Assembly: GCA_947455205.1 (NCBI GenBank)
Contig: CANGNF010000008.1
Location: 82,044 to 146,043 of the forward strand
Direction of reading: 5' to 3'
From: Acetobacteraceae bacterium
Lineage (GTDB): Bacteria > Pseudomonadota > Alphaproteobacteria > Acetobacterales > Acetobacteraceae
DNA length: 64,000 bases
The notes below the pieces were generated by a model, which was not told where the DNA came from, ran no database searches, and saw only the letters and a program-made list of their open reading frames with translations. Both the position numbers and the translations under genes were made by a program. Each line of letters begins with the position of its first letter. Positions within the stretch are counted from its first letter, which is position 1. Below, one piece after another: positions 18,551 through 29,487 of this stretch.

Positions 18551-19726
18551 ATGACCGAGTTCGGCAGGCGTGGCGTTCTGTTGGGTGGCGCGGGTGCCTT
18601 GGCCATGCCGTTTGTGGCCAAGGCCCAGGCGGCGGGCGTGAAGATCGGCCTGGTGGCGGTGCAGACCGGCCCGGCCGCCTCGCTCGGCACCCACCTGAAG
18701 GACGGCTTCATGCAGGGGCTGAAGCACCTGGATGGCAAGCTGGGCGGGCTGGCGGCGCATGTGGTCGATATCGACGACGAGCTGCGGCCGGAAGTGGCGG
18801 TCACCAAGGTTCGCGCCGCGCTGGAACGCGACAAGGTGGATTTCGTCGTCGGCGTGGTGTTCAGCAACATCCTGCAGGCGATCATCCGCCCGGTGACGGA
18901 AAGCGGCACGATCCTGGTCAGCACCAATGCCGGGCCCTCCACCTTCGCCGGCGCCGGCTGCAACCCCAACCTGTTCGTGACCAGCTACAGCAACGACCAG
19001 GTCCACAGCGTGATGGGCCAGGCCGCCGAGACCAGCGGCTACAAGAAGGTCTTCGTGCTGGTGCCGAACTACCAGGCGGGCAAGGACGCGGTGGCCGGCT
19101 TCAAGTCCCGCTTCAAGGGCGAGGTCGTCGACGAAGTGTACGTTCCGCTGAACCAGCTGGATTTCAGCGCCGAACTCGCAAAAATCGCCGCCGCCAAGCC
19201 GGACGCGATCTTCACCTTCATGCCCGGTGGGCTCGGCGTGAACCTGGTGAAGCAGTATCGCGCGGCCGGGCTGGCCCACATTCCGTTCCTGTCCACCTTC
19301 ACGGTGGATGAGAGCACGCTGCCGGCGCAGCAGGATGCGGCGCTGGGCTTCTTCAGCGCCTGCCCCTGGGCGCCCAACATGGACAATGCCGCCAACCAGC
19401 GCTTCGTCCGCGACTTCGAGGCCGCGCACAACTACGTGCCCGGCAGCTACGCGGCGCAGAGCTACGACGCGGCAATGCTGCTGGACAGCGCCATCCGCAA
19501 GGTGGGCGGCAACCTGGCCAACAAGGCCGCGCTGCGCGCCGCCATCAAGGCGGCCGACTTCCGCAGCGTGCGCGGGTCGTTCAAGTTCGGCGCCAACCAC
19601 TACCCGGTGCAGGACTTCTGGCTGTGCAAAGTGGTCAAGCGCGCCGACGGCAAGTTCGCCACCGAAACCGTCCGCCGCGTGCTGGAGAACGACACCGACC
19701 CCTACGCCAGCGCCTGCAAGATGTAG
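18551..19726 (+). CDS. Branched-chain amino-acid-type ABC transporter substrate-binding protein
   Basis: RR signal sequence; VKIGLVAVQTGPAASLGTHLKDGFMQGLKH...LVSTNAGPSTFAGAGCNPNLFVTSYSNDQ; followed by liv permease/ATPase genes. Confidence 0.9.
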   Translation: MTEFGRRGVLLGGAGALAMPFVAKAQAAGVKIGLVAVQTGPAASLGTHLKDGFMQGLKHLDGKLGGLAAHVVDIDDELRPEVAVTKVRAALERDKVDFVVGVVFSNILQAIIRPVTESGTILVSTNAGPSTFAGAGCNPNLFVTSYSNDQVHSVMGQAAETSGYKKVFVLVPNYQAGKDAVAGFKSRFKGEVVDEVYVPLNQLDFSAELAKIAAAKPDAIFTFMPGGLGVNLVKQYRAAGLAHIPFLSTFTVDESTLPAQQDAALGFFSACPWAPNMDNAANQRFVRDFEAAHNYVPGSYAAQSYDAAMLLDSAIRKVGGNLANKAALRAAIKAADFRSVRGSFKFGANHYPVQDFWLCKVVKRADGKFATETVRRVLENDTDPYASACKM

Positions 19727-19727
19727 G

Positions 19728-20651
19728 GTGAGCACGCAGCTTCTTCTCATCCAGGCGCTCAACGGGTTGCAGTTCGGCGTCCTGCTGTTCCTGGTGGCGG
19801 CGGGGCTGACGCTGGTGTTCGGGGTGATGGACTTCATCAACCTGGCGCATGGCGTGCAGTACATGCTGGGCGCCTATCTGGGCGCCAGCTTCGCCGCGGC
19901 CACTGGCAGCTTCTGGTGGGCGCTGCTGCTGGCGCTGCCGGTGGCGCTGCTGGCCGGGCTGCTGCTTGAGTGGCTGGTGTTCCGGCACCTCTATGCGCGC
20001 GACCACCTGGCGCAGGTGCTGGCCACCTTCGGCGTGATCCTGTCGCTGAACCAGCTGGTCCGCATGGTCTGGGGCAGCGCGCCGTTGCAGGTGCCGGTGC
20101 CGGCGCTGCTGGAAGGCGGCATCCAGCTGATGCCGGGCCTGACCTGGCCGACCTATCGCGCCGCCATCCTGCTGGCCGGCCTGGCCACCGCCGGGCTGCT
20201 GTGGCTGGTGGTGGAGCGCACCCGTGTCGGCGCCCTGGTGCGCGCCGGGGCCAGTAATGCGCCGATGGTCGCGGCGCTGGGCGTGGATATCCACCGGCTG
20301 TTCATGCTGGTCTTCGGCTGCGGCGCCATGCTGGCGGGCTTCGCCGGCGTCATGGCCGCGCCGATCCTTTCCGTGGAACCCGGCATGGGCGACACGGTGC
20401 TGATCCTGGCCTTCGTCGTCATCGTCATCGGCGGCATCGGCAGCGTGCGCGGCGCCTTCATCGCGGCGCTGCTGGTCGGGCTGATCGAGACGCTGGGGCG
20501 CAGCCTGATGCCCGACCTGATGCGACTGTTCCTGGCGCCCTCCCCGGCGCGGCAGACCGGCGCGGCGCTGGCCTCCATGCTGGTCTATGTCGCCATGGCG
20601 GGCATCCTCGCCTGGCGTCCGCGTGGCCTCTTCCCCGTGCGGGCCGGCTGA
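19728..20651 (+). CDS. Branched-chain-type ABC permease (LivH-like)
   Basis: GTG start; LNGLQFGVLLFLVAAGLTLVFGVMDFINLAHG. Confidence 0.9.
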   Translation: MSTQLLLIQALNGLQFGVLLFLVAAGLTLVFGVMDFINLAHGVQYMLGAYLGASFAAATGSFWWALLLALPVALLAGLLLEWLVFRHLYARDHLAQVLATFGVILSLNQLVRMVWGSAPLQVPVPALLEGGIQLMPGLTWPTYRAAILLAGLATAGLLWLVVERTRVGALVRAGASNAPMVAALGVDIHRLFMLVFGCGAMLAGFAGVMAAPILSVEPGMGDTVLILAFVVIVIGGIGSVRGAFIAALLVGLIETLGRSLMPDLMRLFLAPSPARQTGAALASMLVYVAMAGILAWRPRGLFPVRAG

Positions 20652-21567
20652 GTGCTGCACCGTTACGCCGTACCGCTGGCGATCTTCGGCGCGCTGGCGC
20701 TGGCGCCGCTGCTTGGCTTCGGCGCCGGGCATAGCCTCTCGCTGCTGGCCCGCGCGATGATCCTCGGGCTGGGTGCGGTCGGCCTCAGCGTGCTGGTGGG
20801 CGGCGCCGGGCTGGTCAGCCTGGGGCATGCCGCCAGCTTCGGCATCGGCGCCTATGCGGTGGTGATGCTGGACGCCGCCGGCCAGACCAATGCCGGCGTG
20901 GTCTTCCCCGTCGCCGTCCTGGCGGCCGCGGTCTTCGCGCTGCTGACCGGCGCCGTCGCCATCCGCACCGCCGGCGTCAACTTCATCATGATCACCCTGG
21001 CCTTCGGGCAGATGGCGTTCTTCACCGCGGCCTCGCTCTCGGCCTATGGCGGGGATGACGGCTACACCCTCTACGCCCGCACGCGGCTGTTCGGCACCAG
21101 GCTGCTGGAGAACCGCTGGTTCTTCCACTACCTGCTGCTGGCGCTGCTGGTGCTGGCCTGGGTGGCCGGGCGGCGACTGCTGGCGTCGCGCTTCGGCCGG
21201 GTGCTGCGCGCTATCAGGGAGAACCCGCTCAGGGTGCAGGCGCTGGGCTTCTCGCCCTACCCTTACCAATTGCTGGCCTACACGCTGGCGGGCGCGCTGG
21301 GCGGGTTGGCGGGCGCGCTGCTGGCCAATGCCACCGAGTTCGTCGCGCCCAGCTTCATCGCCTGGCAGCGCAGCGGGGATCTGCTGTTCATGGTCATCCT
21401 GGGCGGCCTCGGCCAGTTGCACGGCGCGGTGCTGGGCGCGCTGGCCTTCGTGCTGCTGGAGGAATACCTGGCCGAACTGACCCCGCATTGGCGGCTGATC
21501 TTCGGCCCGCTGCTGGTGCTGGTGGCGCTGTACCTGAAGGGCGGGCTGCTCGGCCTGGTGCAGCGCC

Positions 21568-21575
<8 letters not shown>
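20652..21575 (+). CDS. Branched-chain-type ABC permease (LivM-like)
   Basis: GLGAVGLSVLVGGAGLVSLGHAASFGIGAYAV...RAIRENPLRVQALGFSPYPYQLLAY. Confidence 0.9.
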
Positions 21576-22316
<741 letters not shown>

Positions 22317-22317
<1 letters not shown>

Positions 22318-23018
22318 TGCTGCGGGTGGACAGCCTGGCCGCCGGCTATGGCCACAGCCAGGTGCTGTTCGATGTCTCCCTGGCCGTGGATGCCGGCCAG
22401 GTGGTGACGCTGATGGGCCGCAACGGCATGGGCAAGACCACCACGGTGCGCGCCCTGATGGGCATGCTGCCGGCGCTGGGCGGCCGCGTGCTGGCCGGGC
22501 GCGTGGGCTGGCAGGGCGCCAGCATCCTCGGCCAGCCGGCGCATCGGGTGGCGCAGCAGGGGCTGGGCCTGGTGCCGGAAGGGCGGCAGGTGTTCCCGAC
22601 GCTGACGGTGCTGGAGAACCTGACCGCCACCGCCCGCCCCGGTGCCTGGACGCTGCCGCGCGTGCTGGAGCTGTTCCCGCGCCTGGGCGAACGCGCCGGC
22701 AACCTGGGCGCCCGGCTCTCGGGCGGGGAGCAGCAGATGCTCGCCATCGGCCGCGCGCTGCTGACCAACCCCTCGCTGCTCATTCTCGACGAAGCCACCG
22801 AGGGGTTGGCGCCGCTGGTGCGGGCCGAGATCTGGGCCGTGCTGGCGCGGCTGAAGGCCGAGGGGCTGGCGATACTGCTGATCGACAAGAATCTCGGCGC
22901 CGTCATGCGGCTGTCGGATCGCCTCGTGATCGTCGAAAAAGGTCGCAGCGTCTGGGCCGGCACGCCGGAAGCCTTGGCAGCGGCCCCCGAGGTGAGCCAG
23001 ACTTACCTGCACGTGTGA
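22317..23018 (+). CDS. ABC transporter ATP-binding protein (LivF-like)
   Basis: MGRNGMGKTTTVRALMG; LSGGEQQMLAIGRALLTNPSLLILDEATEGLAP. Confidence 0.9.
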
Positions 23019-23034
23019 AACGAAGGGAAACTCC

Positions 23035-23484
23035 ATGTCCATCCCCCCGATGAGTGCCGGCATCACGCCGGCGGGTGAAGGCGAGAACGGCATCGTCTGG
23101 AACATCCTGGGCCAGACCTACAAGCCGAAGCAGTGCAGCGCCGACAGCTTCGCCTTCGACACGCTGTTCCCGCCCGGCACCTTCGTGCCGCCGCACATCC
23201 ACACCGACCAGGACGAGTTCATCTACATCCACGACGGCAAGTTCGAGTTGTTCCTGGACGGCCAGACCAAGTTCGCCAGCACCGGCGACCTGATCCGCAT
23301 GCCCATGGGCATTCCGCACGGCATCTTCAACAAGTCCGGCAGCCCGGTGAAGGCGCTGTTCTGGGTGGCCCCGGCGAAGGGCCTGTACGAGCTGTTCACC
23401 CGCATCCACAACGTGGCCGACCCGGCCGAGGTGGTACGGATCGCCAGCGAGTACAACGTGAACTTCCTGCCGCCTCCGGGCTGA
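23035..23484 (+). CDS. Cupin domain protein
   Basis: PPGTFVPPHIHTDQDEFIYIHDGKFELFLDG...GDLIRMPMGIPHGIFNKSG. Confidence 0.85.
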   Translation: MSIPPMSAGITPAGEGENGIVWNILGQTYKPKQCSADSFAFDTLFPPGTFVPPHIHTDQDEFIYIHDGKFELFLDGQTKFASTGDLIRMPMGIPHGIFNKSGSPVKALFWVAPAKGLYELFTRIHNVADPAEVVRIASEYNVNFLPPPG

Positions 23485-23491
23485 GGCGAGG

Positions 23492-23519
23492 GGCTGGCCG
23501 GGCCCATCCCCGGCCAGCC
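23492..23519. terminator. Bidirectional terminator-like hairpin between convergent genes
   Basis: GGCTGGCCGGG-6nt-CCCGGCCAGCC followed by TT. Confidence 0.6.
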
Positions 23520-23529
23520 TTGCCGCGCC

Positions 23530-24618
23530 TCAATCGGCGGCGGCCAGCGCCTCGGCGCTCAGCTCGAAGCCCAGCCCCGGGCCATCCGGAATGGCGATGA
23601 AGCCGCCCTGCGGGATCATCTGCGGATAGGGCGGCAGCGCCAGGTCGGCGAAGTAGACCTCCAGCGGCTCCTCCGCCTCCGCCGCCGCCAGGAAGTGCAG
23701 CGTGGCCAGCAGGCCCGGCCCGAAATACGGGCTGTGCGGCACGCAGCGCAGGCCATGCTTGCGCGCCAACGCGCCCACCGCCGCCAGCGCGGAAACCCCG
23801 CCCACCTTGGTCACGCTCGGCTGCATCACATCCACCGAGCCAGCCGCGGCCATCGCCTCGAATTCCGCGAGCCCGCCCAGGTTCTCGCCGGCCGCGATCG
23901 GCACGCCGGCGCTGCGCCGCACCTCGGCGATCGGGCCGGGCTGTTCCGGCGGCCAGACCGGCTCCTCCACCCACCAGATGTTCTTGCCGGCCACCGCATG
24001 GCAGAAGGCGACGCCCTGCGGCACCGTGTCCCAGAAGCAGTTGATGTCCAGCATCAGCGGGACCTCGGCCGGCGCGTTGTCGCGGGCGGCCTGGATGCAG
24101 TCCAGCTTCACCTCATGCAGCTTGATGTGGCGGTAGCCCTTGGCCACGGCGGCGGCGGTGTTCTTCGCCACCAGGCCCGGCTCGCCATAGCGCAGCAGGC
24201 TGGCATAGGCCGGCACGCGGCTGCGCTTGGCCCCGCCCAGCAGCGCATGCAGCGGCTTGCCCGCGGCCTTGCCGGCAATGTCCCACAGCGCGATGTCGAG
24301 GCCGGACAGCGCAAAGGTCACCGCGCCATTCCGCCCGAAATTGTGGAAGCGCCGCGCCAGCGCCTTCATCGTGCCGGCGATATCCGCGGCATCCATGCCC
24401 AGCGCCACCGGCGCCACCAGCTTGTCCATGGCGAAGCGCGTGGTCTCGCACAGCGTGAAGCCGAAGCCCTCGCCCCAGCCGATGATGCCGGTATCGGTCT
24501 CCACCCGGATTGCCAGCGTGTCCATGCCGCGCAGGTGCAGGTTGCCGCCGACGCCACCCTCGGCCCCGTAGGTGAAGCTGGAACGCAGCATGTGGGTGGT
24601 GATGCGGGCGATCTTCAT
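23530..24618 (-). CDS. Mandelate racemase/muconate lactonizing (enolase superfamily) protein
   Basis: MKIARITTHMLR...LALWDIAGKAAGKPLHALLGG...MLDINCFWD...WVEEP...AAGENLGG...VPHSPYFGPG. Confidence 0.9.
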   Translation of the reverse strand: MKIARITTHMLRSSFTYGAEGGVGGNLHLRGMDTLAIRVETDTGIIGWGEGFGFTLCETTRFAMDKLVAPVALGMDAADIAGTMKALARRFHNFGRNGAVTFALSGLDIALWDIAGKAAGKPLHALLGGAKRSRVPAYASLLRYGEPGLVAKNTAAAVAKGYRHIKLHEVKLDCIQAARDNAPAEVPLMLDINCFWDTVPQGVAFCHAVAGKNIWWVEEPVWPPEQPGPIAEVRRSAGVPIAAGENLGGLAEFEAMAAAGSVDVMQPSVTKVGGVSALAAVGALARKHGLRCVPHSPYFGPGLLATLHFLAAAEAEEPLEVYFADLALPPYPQMIPQGGFIAIPDGPGLGFELSAEALAAAD

Positions 24619-24679
24619 GCGGTTCCCTCCTGAGGCGCTTGGCGCGATACTCGGCGCAATCGCTTCACGGAGGAAGCCC

Positions 24680-25645
24680 ATGCTCACCCGTTTCGTGCCG
24701 GCATTGCTGGCGCTGCTGACCTGCTGGCCGGCACTAGCGCAGGACGCTTTCCCCAACCGCCCGGTGCGGCTGATCGTGCCCTTCGCCACCGGCGGCCCCA
24801 GCGACATCCTGGCCCGGCTGATGACGCCCCGCATGAGCGAACGCCTGGGCCAGACGGTGGTGGTGGAAGCCCGCCCCGGCGCCGGCGGCGTGACCGGCGT
24901 GGACGTGATGGTGAAGGCCCCAGCCGATGGCTACACCTTCGCGCTCGGCTCCGCCGGCGGGCTGGTGATCTCGCCGGGGCTGGACCGCAACATGCCCTAC
25001 GACACGCTGCGCGACCTGGCGCCGCTGACGCTGGCGGCGGTGGTGCCGGAACCGGTGGTGGTCGGCGGCGCCACGCCGTTCCATTCCATGCAGGAATTGC
25101 TGGCCGCCGCCCGCGCGCGGCCGGGGCAGCTGAACTATGCCTCTACCGGCCCCGGCAGCATGCCGCACCTGGCGGGCGAGTGGATCAAGGCCGTCACCGG
25201 CGTGGACATCACCCATGTGCCGTACCGCGGCGGCGCCCCGCTGGCGACGGCGCTGCTGACCGGGGAAGTGCAGATCGGCCTGGCCGACCTGCCGATTTTG
25301 CTGCCGCACCTGCGCGCCGGCAGCATCCGCGCCCTGGCTATCGGCCATGCCACGCGGGTGCCCTGGTTGCCGGACGTGCCGACCATGCGCGAGGTCGGCA
25401 TCGCCGAGGTGAACACCGACAACTGGCACGGCCTGGTCGCCCGCGCCGGCACGCCGGAGGCGATCATCGCGCGGTTGGCCGATGCCGCTGTCTTCGCCAT
25501 CAAGGACCCCGCCGTGGCGCGGCTGATGTACGACCAGGGCGCCCTGCCCGGCGGCAATACCCGCGACGAGTTCGCCGCCTTCATCAAGGCGGAGCTGGAG
25601 CGCTGGGGCGGCGTGATCCGCCGCGCCAACATCAAGGTGGACTGA
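24680..25645 (+). CDS. Tripartite tricarboxylate transporter substrate-binding protein (TctC/Bug)
   Basis: FPNRPVRLIVPFATGGPSDILARL...LNYASTGPGSMPHLAGEW...VPYRGGAPLATALL. Confidence 0.9.
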   Translation: MLTRFVPALLALLTCWPALAQDAFPNRPVRLIVPFATGGPSDILARLMTPRMSERLGQTVVVEARPGAGGVTGVDVMVKAPADGYTFALGSAGGLVISPGLDRNMPYDTLRDLAPLTLAAVVPEPVVVGGATPFHSMQELLAAARARPGQLNYASTGPGSMPHLAGEWIKAVTGVDITHVPYRGGAPLATALLTGEVQIGLADLPILLPHLRAGSIRALAIGHATRVPWLPDVPTMREVGIAEVNTDNWHGLVARAGTPEAIIARLADAAVFAIKDPAVARLMYDQGALPGGNTRDEFAAFIKAELERWGGVIRRANIKVD

Positions 25646-25702
25646 TGTGTTGGAGCGGCCGATTCACGCCTCCGCGCCCTGAGGCGCTCCAGCGATCGGG
25701 CG

Positions 25703-26644
25703 CTAGTCGGCCTTGATGTTCGCCCGCCGCACCACCTCGCCCCACTTGGCGATCTCGGCGGCGATGAAGTCCCGCGCCGCCGAGGGCGTGTTGCCGACGG
25801 CGCGGGTTCCCATGGCGGCGAAGCGGCGCTGCAGCTCCGGGTCGGCCAGCGCCGCCACCACCGCCGCGTTCAGCGCGGCCACGCGGGCCGGCGGCGTCGC
25901 CACGGGCGCCAGCAGCGGGTACCAGGTCTCGGTCTCCACGCCCGCCACCCCGGCCTCGGCCATGGTCGGCACCTCCGGCAGCACGGCGCTGCGGACCGGG
26001 CTGGCCACCGCCAGCGCGCGCAGCGTGCCCTCCCGCACATGCGGCAGCAGCACCGCCAGGTCGTGGAAGCTCAGGTCCAGCTCCCCGGCCAGCAGCGCGG
26101 TGATGGCCGGCGCGGCGCCCCGATACGCCACATGCGTCAGCTGGATGCCCGCCCGCAGCGCCAGCAGTTCTGGCGCCAGATGCGGCGTGCCGCCCGGCCC
26201 GGTGCTGCCGAAGGTCAGGCCCGGCCGCTGCCTGGCCAGCGCCACCAGGTCGGCCAGCGTCTTCACCGGCGACGCCGCCCGCACCACCAGCAGGGACGGC
26301 GTAGCGCCGACAATGCTGACCGGCGCGAAGTCGCGCAGCGTGTCGTAGGGCAGGCCGGGGATCAGCGACATCGCGACGGAAGCCGGGCCGGTGCTGGCGA
26401 AGGCCAGCGTCATGCCATCCGGCGCCGACTTGGCCACCGCATCCACGCCGATGGTGCCGCCGGCGCCGCCGCGGTTCTCCACCAAAATCGGCTGCCCCAG
26501 CGGTGCGGCCATGGCGGCGGCCAGCAGCCGCGCGGCGGTGTCCACGGGACCACCGGGCGGGAACGGCACGATGAAGCGCACCGCACCGCCCTGGGCAAGC
26601 GCGGGCGAGGCCGCCAGCGCGGCCAGCAGCGCCCGCCGCTTCAT
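25703..26644 (-). CDS. TctC/Bug substrate-binding protein
   Basis: VRFIVPFPPGGPVDTAARLLAAAM...ENRGGAGGTIGVDAVAK...THVAYRGAAPAITALLAGE. Confidence 0.9.
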   Translation of the reverse strand: MKRRALLAALAASPALAQGGAVRFIVPFPPGGPVDTAARLLAAAMAAPLGQPILVENRGGAGGTIGVDAVAKSAPDGMTLAFASTGPASVAMSLIPGLPYDTLRDFAPVSIVGATPSLLVVRAASPVKTLADLVALARQRPGLTFGSTGPGGTPHLAPELLALRAGIQLTHVAYRGAAPAITALLAGELDLSFHDLAVLLPHVREGTLRALAVASPVRSAVLPEVPTMAEAGVAGVETETWYPLLAPVATPPARVAALNAAVVAALADPELQRRFAAMGTRAVGNTPSAARDFIAAEIAKWGEVVRRANIKAD

Positions 26645-28134
26645 GCCACGCGGTCCGGGCCCAGCGGCCGCAGCCGCACACCGGGGCGAAGCTTGGTGTA
26701 CGGGTAGAGCGCCGGGTCGGCGCCGTAGTAGCCCGGCGCCAGCGCCACGATGACCGCCTCGGCGATCGGCTGGAAATCCCCGCGGAAATGGCAGGTGGAT
26801 TTCAGCGCCAGGATCTTCTCGGCGGTCGGCTCCACGCCCACGTGCCGGAACGGCGCCAGGTCCAACGCCTGCATCCGCTTGGTGGTCACCACCACGCGCA
26901 CGCCGCCGGTCTCCAGCACAGCCATCGGCCCAAGGTCCACCGGCCGATTGCCGGAGACGCTGCCGGTGGTGTTGAACTTGCCGGCGCCGAGCGTGACCAC
27001 GCGGAAGGTCGCGGCCAGCGGCGTCACCGGCTCCGGCCCCGTCCGCCCGCCCAGCGCCAGGGTGATGCTGGCGCCCTCGCCGGCCGCATGCGCGGCCTTC
27101 GCGGCCTCGGCGTCGCAGAGGAAGCCCATGACGGCGCCTTCCGCCTTGGCCGCGATCAGCGCCTTCAGCAGGTCCGTGGTGTCGGCATTGCCGCCGCAGC
27201 CCGGGTTGTCCTGCGTGTCCGCGATCACCACCGGCTTGGTCGCCGTGCGGGCGATGGCCATGGCCTGGGCCACGCCTTCCTCCGGGCTCACCATCGCCAC
27301 GGCGAAGTTGGCTTCCTGCAGCACGATCTCGCGCAGCATCGCATCCGCGGCGCGGTCGGCATCGGCCTGGGTCCAGGCATGCGCGATCACGGAGGGACCG
27401 CACCAGTACAGGTCGCTGGGCGGGAAGCCCGCGAGGTAGCTGAGGTTCAGCAGCCCGTCCTCGCAGACCTTGCTGCGCGCCACGATGCCGGCGCTGGGCT
27501 CCACCAGCGTGCACTGGTCGTTCAGCGGAATCAGGAAGGGCGTCTTCCGCAGCGCCCGCCCAGCAGGCCGCCCACGCTCCAGCACCGCTTCCATCGCCTT
27601 CGCCGCGCGCAGCCCGGTCTGCGGCCGGTCCACATGCGGGTAGGTCAGGTAGGCGATCAGCGCGTCGGTGTTCTGCACCATCGCGGGGGTCACGTTGGAA
27701 TGGTAGTCCAGGCTGATCACCACCGGGATCACCTCCCCCACCACCGCGCGCACGCGGCGCAGCAGCTCGCCCTCGCCGTCCTCGAACGGCGCCGAAACCA
27801 TGGCGCCGTGCAGGTCCAGGTAAACCGCGTCCAGCGGCATCGCCTCGCTCAGCCGGCCCACCAGCTCACCGGTGATGCGCTCATAGGCATCCGCGGTCAC
27901 CAGGCCGCCGGCGCCACCGCTGGTCCACAGCAGCGGCACCAGCTCGTGCTTCGCCTCCATGGCCTGCATGAAGCCGCCGAGCGCGAAGCTGGAGCCGCGC
28001 AGCCACTGGAACACATCGGCGCCGCGCACCAGCGGCGGGCGGTCGCGGTGGGTGTTGAAGTAGGCGTAGTCGGTATCCGGCTTCACGAAGCAATTCGTCT
28101 CGTGGTGAAAGCCACCAACGGCTATGCGGGCCAT
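26641..28134 (-). CDS. M81 family metallopeptidase (MlrC-like)
   Basis: MARIAVGGFHHETNCF; LDLHGAMVS; VISLDYHSNVTP; DNPGCGGNADTT. Confidence 0.85.
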   Translation of the reverse strand: MARIAVGGFHHETNCFVKPDTDYAYFNTHRDRPPLVRGADVFQWLRGSSFALGGFMQAMEAKHELVPLLWTSGGAGGLVTADAYERITGELVGRLSEAMPLDAVYLDLHGAMVSAPFEDGEGELLRRVRAVVGEVIPVVISLDYHSNVTPAMVQNTDALIAYLTYPHVDRPQTGLRAAKAMEAVLERGRPAGRALRKTPFLIPLNDQCTLVEPSAGIVARSKVCEDGLLNLSYLAGFPPSDLYWCGPSVIAHAWTQADADRAADAMLREIVLQEANFAVAMVSPEEGVAQAMAIARTATKPVVIADTQDNPGCGGNADTTDLLKALIAAKAEGAVMGFLCDAEAAKAAHAAGEGASITLALGGRTGPEPVTPLAATFRVVTLGAGKFNTTGSVSGNRPVDLGPMAVLETGGVRVVVTTKRMQALDLAPFRHVGVEPTAEKILALKSTCHFRGDFQPIAEAVIVALAPGYYGADPALYPYTKLRPGVRLRPLGPDRVA

Positions 28135-28205
28135 GCGGCGCCCTCCCCTTGCCTGTCTGCCTCGCAGCATGCCAGCGTGGCACGAAAGCACAAGGAACCG
28201 CCCGC

Positions 28206-28892
28206 ATGCTGCACAACCCGCCGCTGCTGACGCTGCATCGCGGCCACAAGCGCCCCTCGCGCGCCATCATCGAAGCCTTCCGCAACGCCCAGACCGGCCA
28301 TGTCTGCGACGCCATGGACGGCCGCGGCGCGGTGGACTGGCGGATCAAGCCGCTGGCCCCCGAGAACGCCGTGTTCTGCGGCCCCGCCATCACCGCCCAC
28401 GCCTACCCGGCGGACACGGTCGGCATGTTCGGCGCGTTGCATGAGGCCGAGGCCGGCGACGTGATCCTGGTGGCCTGCGACGGCTATACCGGCACGGCCG
28501 TGCTGGGCGACTTGGCCGCGGGCATGATGAAGAACAAGGGCGTCGCCGGCTTCGTCACCGATGGCCTGGCGCGGGACAAGGCGGGCATCCTGGCCACGCG
28601 CCTGCCGGTGTTTGCCATGGGTGTCTCGCCGAACAGCCCCGCGCGCAATGGGCCTGGCGTGGTCGGGCTGCCGATCACCCTGGGTGGCGTCTACGTCCGT
28701 CCCGGCGACATCATCGTGGCCGATGCCGACAGCGTGGTGGTGGTGCCGCAGGACCGTGCCGAGGCGGTGCTGGAAGCCCTGGCCGAAGTGCGCGCCGCCG
28801 AGCTGGTGGCCGAGCAGAAGGTGCGCGAGGGCGCGACCATGACCGGCGGCATGCTGCCGATCATCGCCGCCGCCAAGATCGTGCTGGGCTGA
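28206..28892 (+). CDS. RraA family protein / dimethylmenaquinone methyltransferase-like aldolase
   Basis: [12 protein letters not shown]...[14 protein letters not shown]...[21 protein letters not shown]. Confidence 0.85.
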   Translation: MLHNPPLLTLHRGHKRPSRAIIEAFRNAQTGHVCDAMDGRGAVDWRIKPLAPENAVFCGPAITAHAYPADTVGMFGALHEAEAGDVILVACDGYTGTAVLGDLAAGMMKNKGVAGFVTDGLARDKAGILATRLPVFAMGVSPNSPARNGPGVVGLPITLGGVYVRPGDIIVADADSVVVVPQDRAEAVLEALAEVRAAELVAEQKVREGATMTGGMLPIIAAAKIVLG

Positions 28893-28897
28893 GCGCG

Positions 28898-29362
28898 GTG
28901 TCCCGCCCACCCTTCCCGCCCTTCAACGCCGAGACCGCGGCGCAGAAGGCCCGCATGGCCGAGGACGCCTGGAACGGCCGCGACCCCGCCCGCGTGGCGC
29001 TGGCCTATACGGAGCAGAGCCGCTGGCGCAACCGCGCCGAGTTCTTCAGCGGCCGCCCGGCCATCGAGGCCTTCCTGACTCGCAAATGGGCTGGGGAGTT
29101 GGAGTACCGGCTGATCAAGGAAGTCTGGGCTTTCGAGGGCAACCGCATCGCCGTGCGCTTCGCCTATGAATGGCACGACGCCGATGGCCAGTGGTTCCGC
29201 AGCTACGGCAACGAGAACTGGGCGTTTGACGAAGCGGGGCTGATGGCCGAGCGCCATGCCAGCATCAACGACCTGCCGATTGCCGAGAGCGAGCGGAAGT
29301 TCCGCTGGCCGCTCGGCCGCCGGCCGGACGGGCACCCGGGGCTGAGTGATCTCGGGTTGTAG
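28898..29362 (+). CDS. DUF1348 / NTF2-like family protein
   Basis: [29 protein letters not shown]...[25 protein letters not shown]. Confidence 0.8.
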   Translation: MSRPPFPPFNAETAAQKARMAEDAWNGRDPARVALAYTEQSRWRNRAEFFSGRPAIEAFLTRKWAGELEYRLIKEVWAFEGNRIAVRFAYEWHDADGQWFRSYGNENWAFDEAGLMAERHASINDLPIAESERKFRWPLGRRPDGHPGLSDLGL

Positions 29363-29372
29363 GCTGCATCAT

Positions 29373-29391
29373 GGCCGGGCGCGTCCCGGCC
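29373..29391. terminator. Hairpin between convergent genes
   Basis: GGCCGGG-cgcgt-CCCGGCC. Confidence 0.4.
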
Positions 29392-29487
29392 CTCGGCGTC
29401 CAAACAACGGCGCTTGTGACTCAGAGCGCGCCGGACCGCCCTGCTTGCCCGGCATGGCGCCGCACCCAACCCGGTGATCGTGCCGCG

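Noticed and set aside
28178-28195. TGGCACG resembling a sigma54 -24 element upstream of the RraA gene
   Set aside because: No TTGCA-like -12 element at correct spacing
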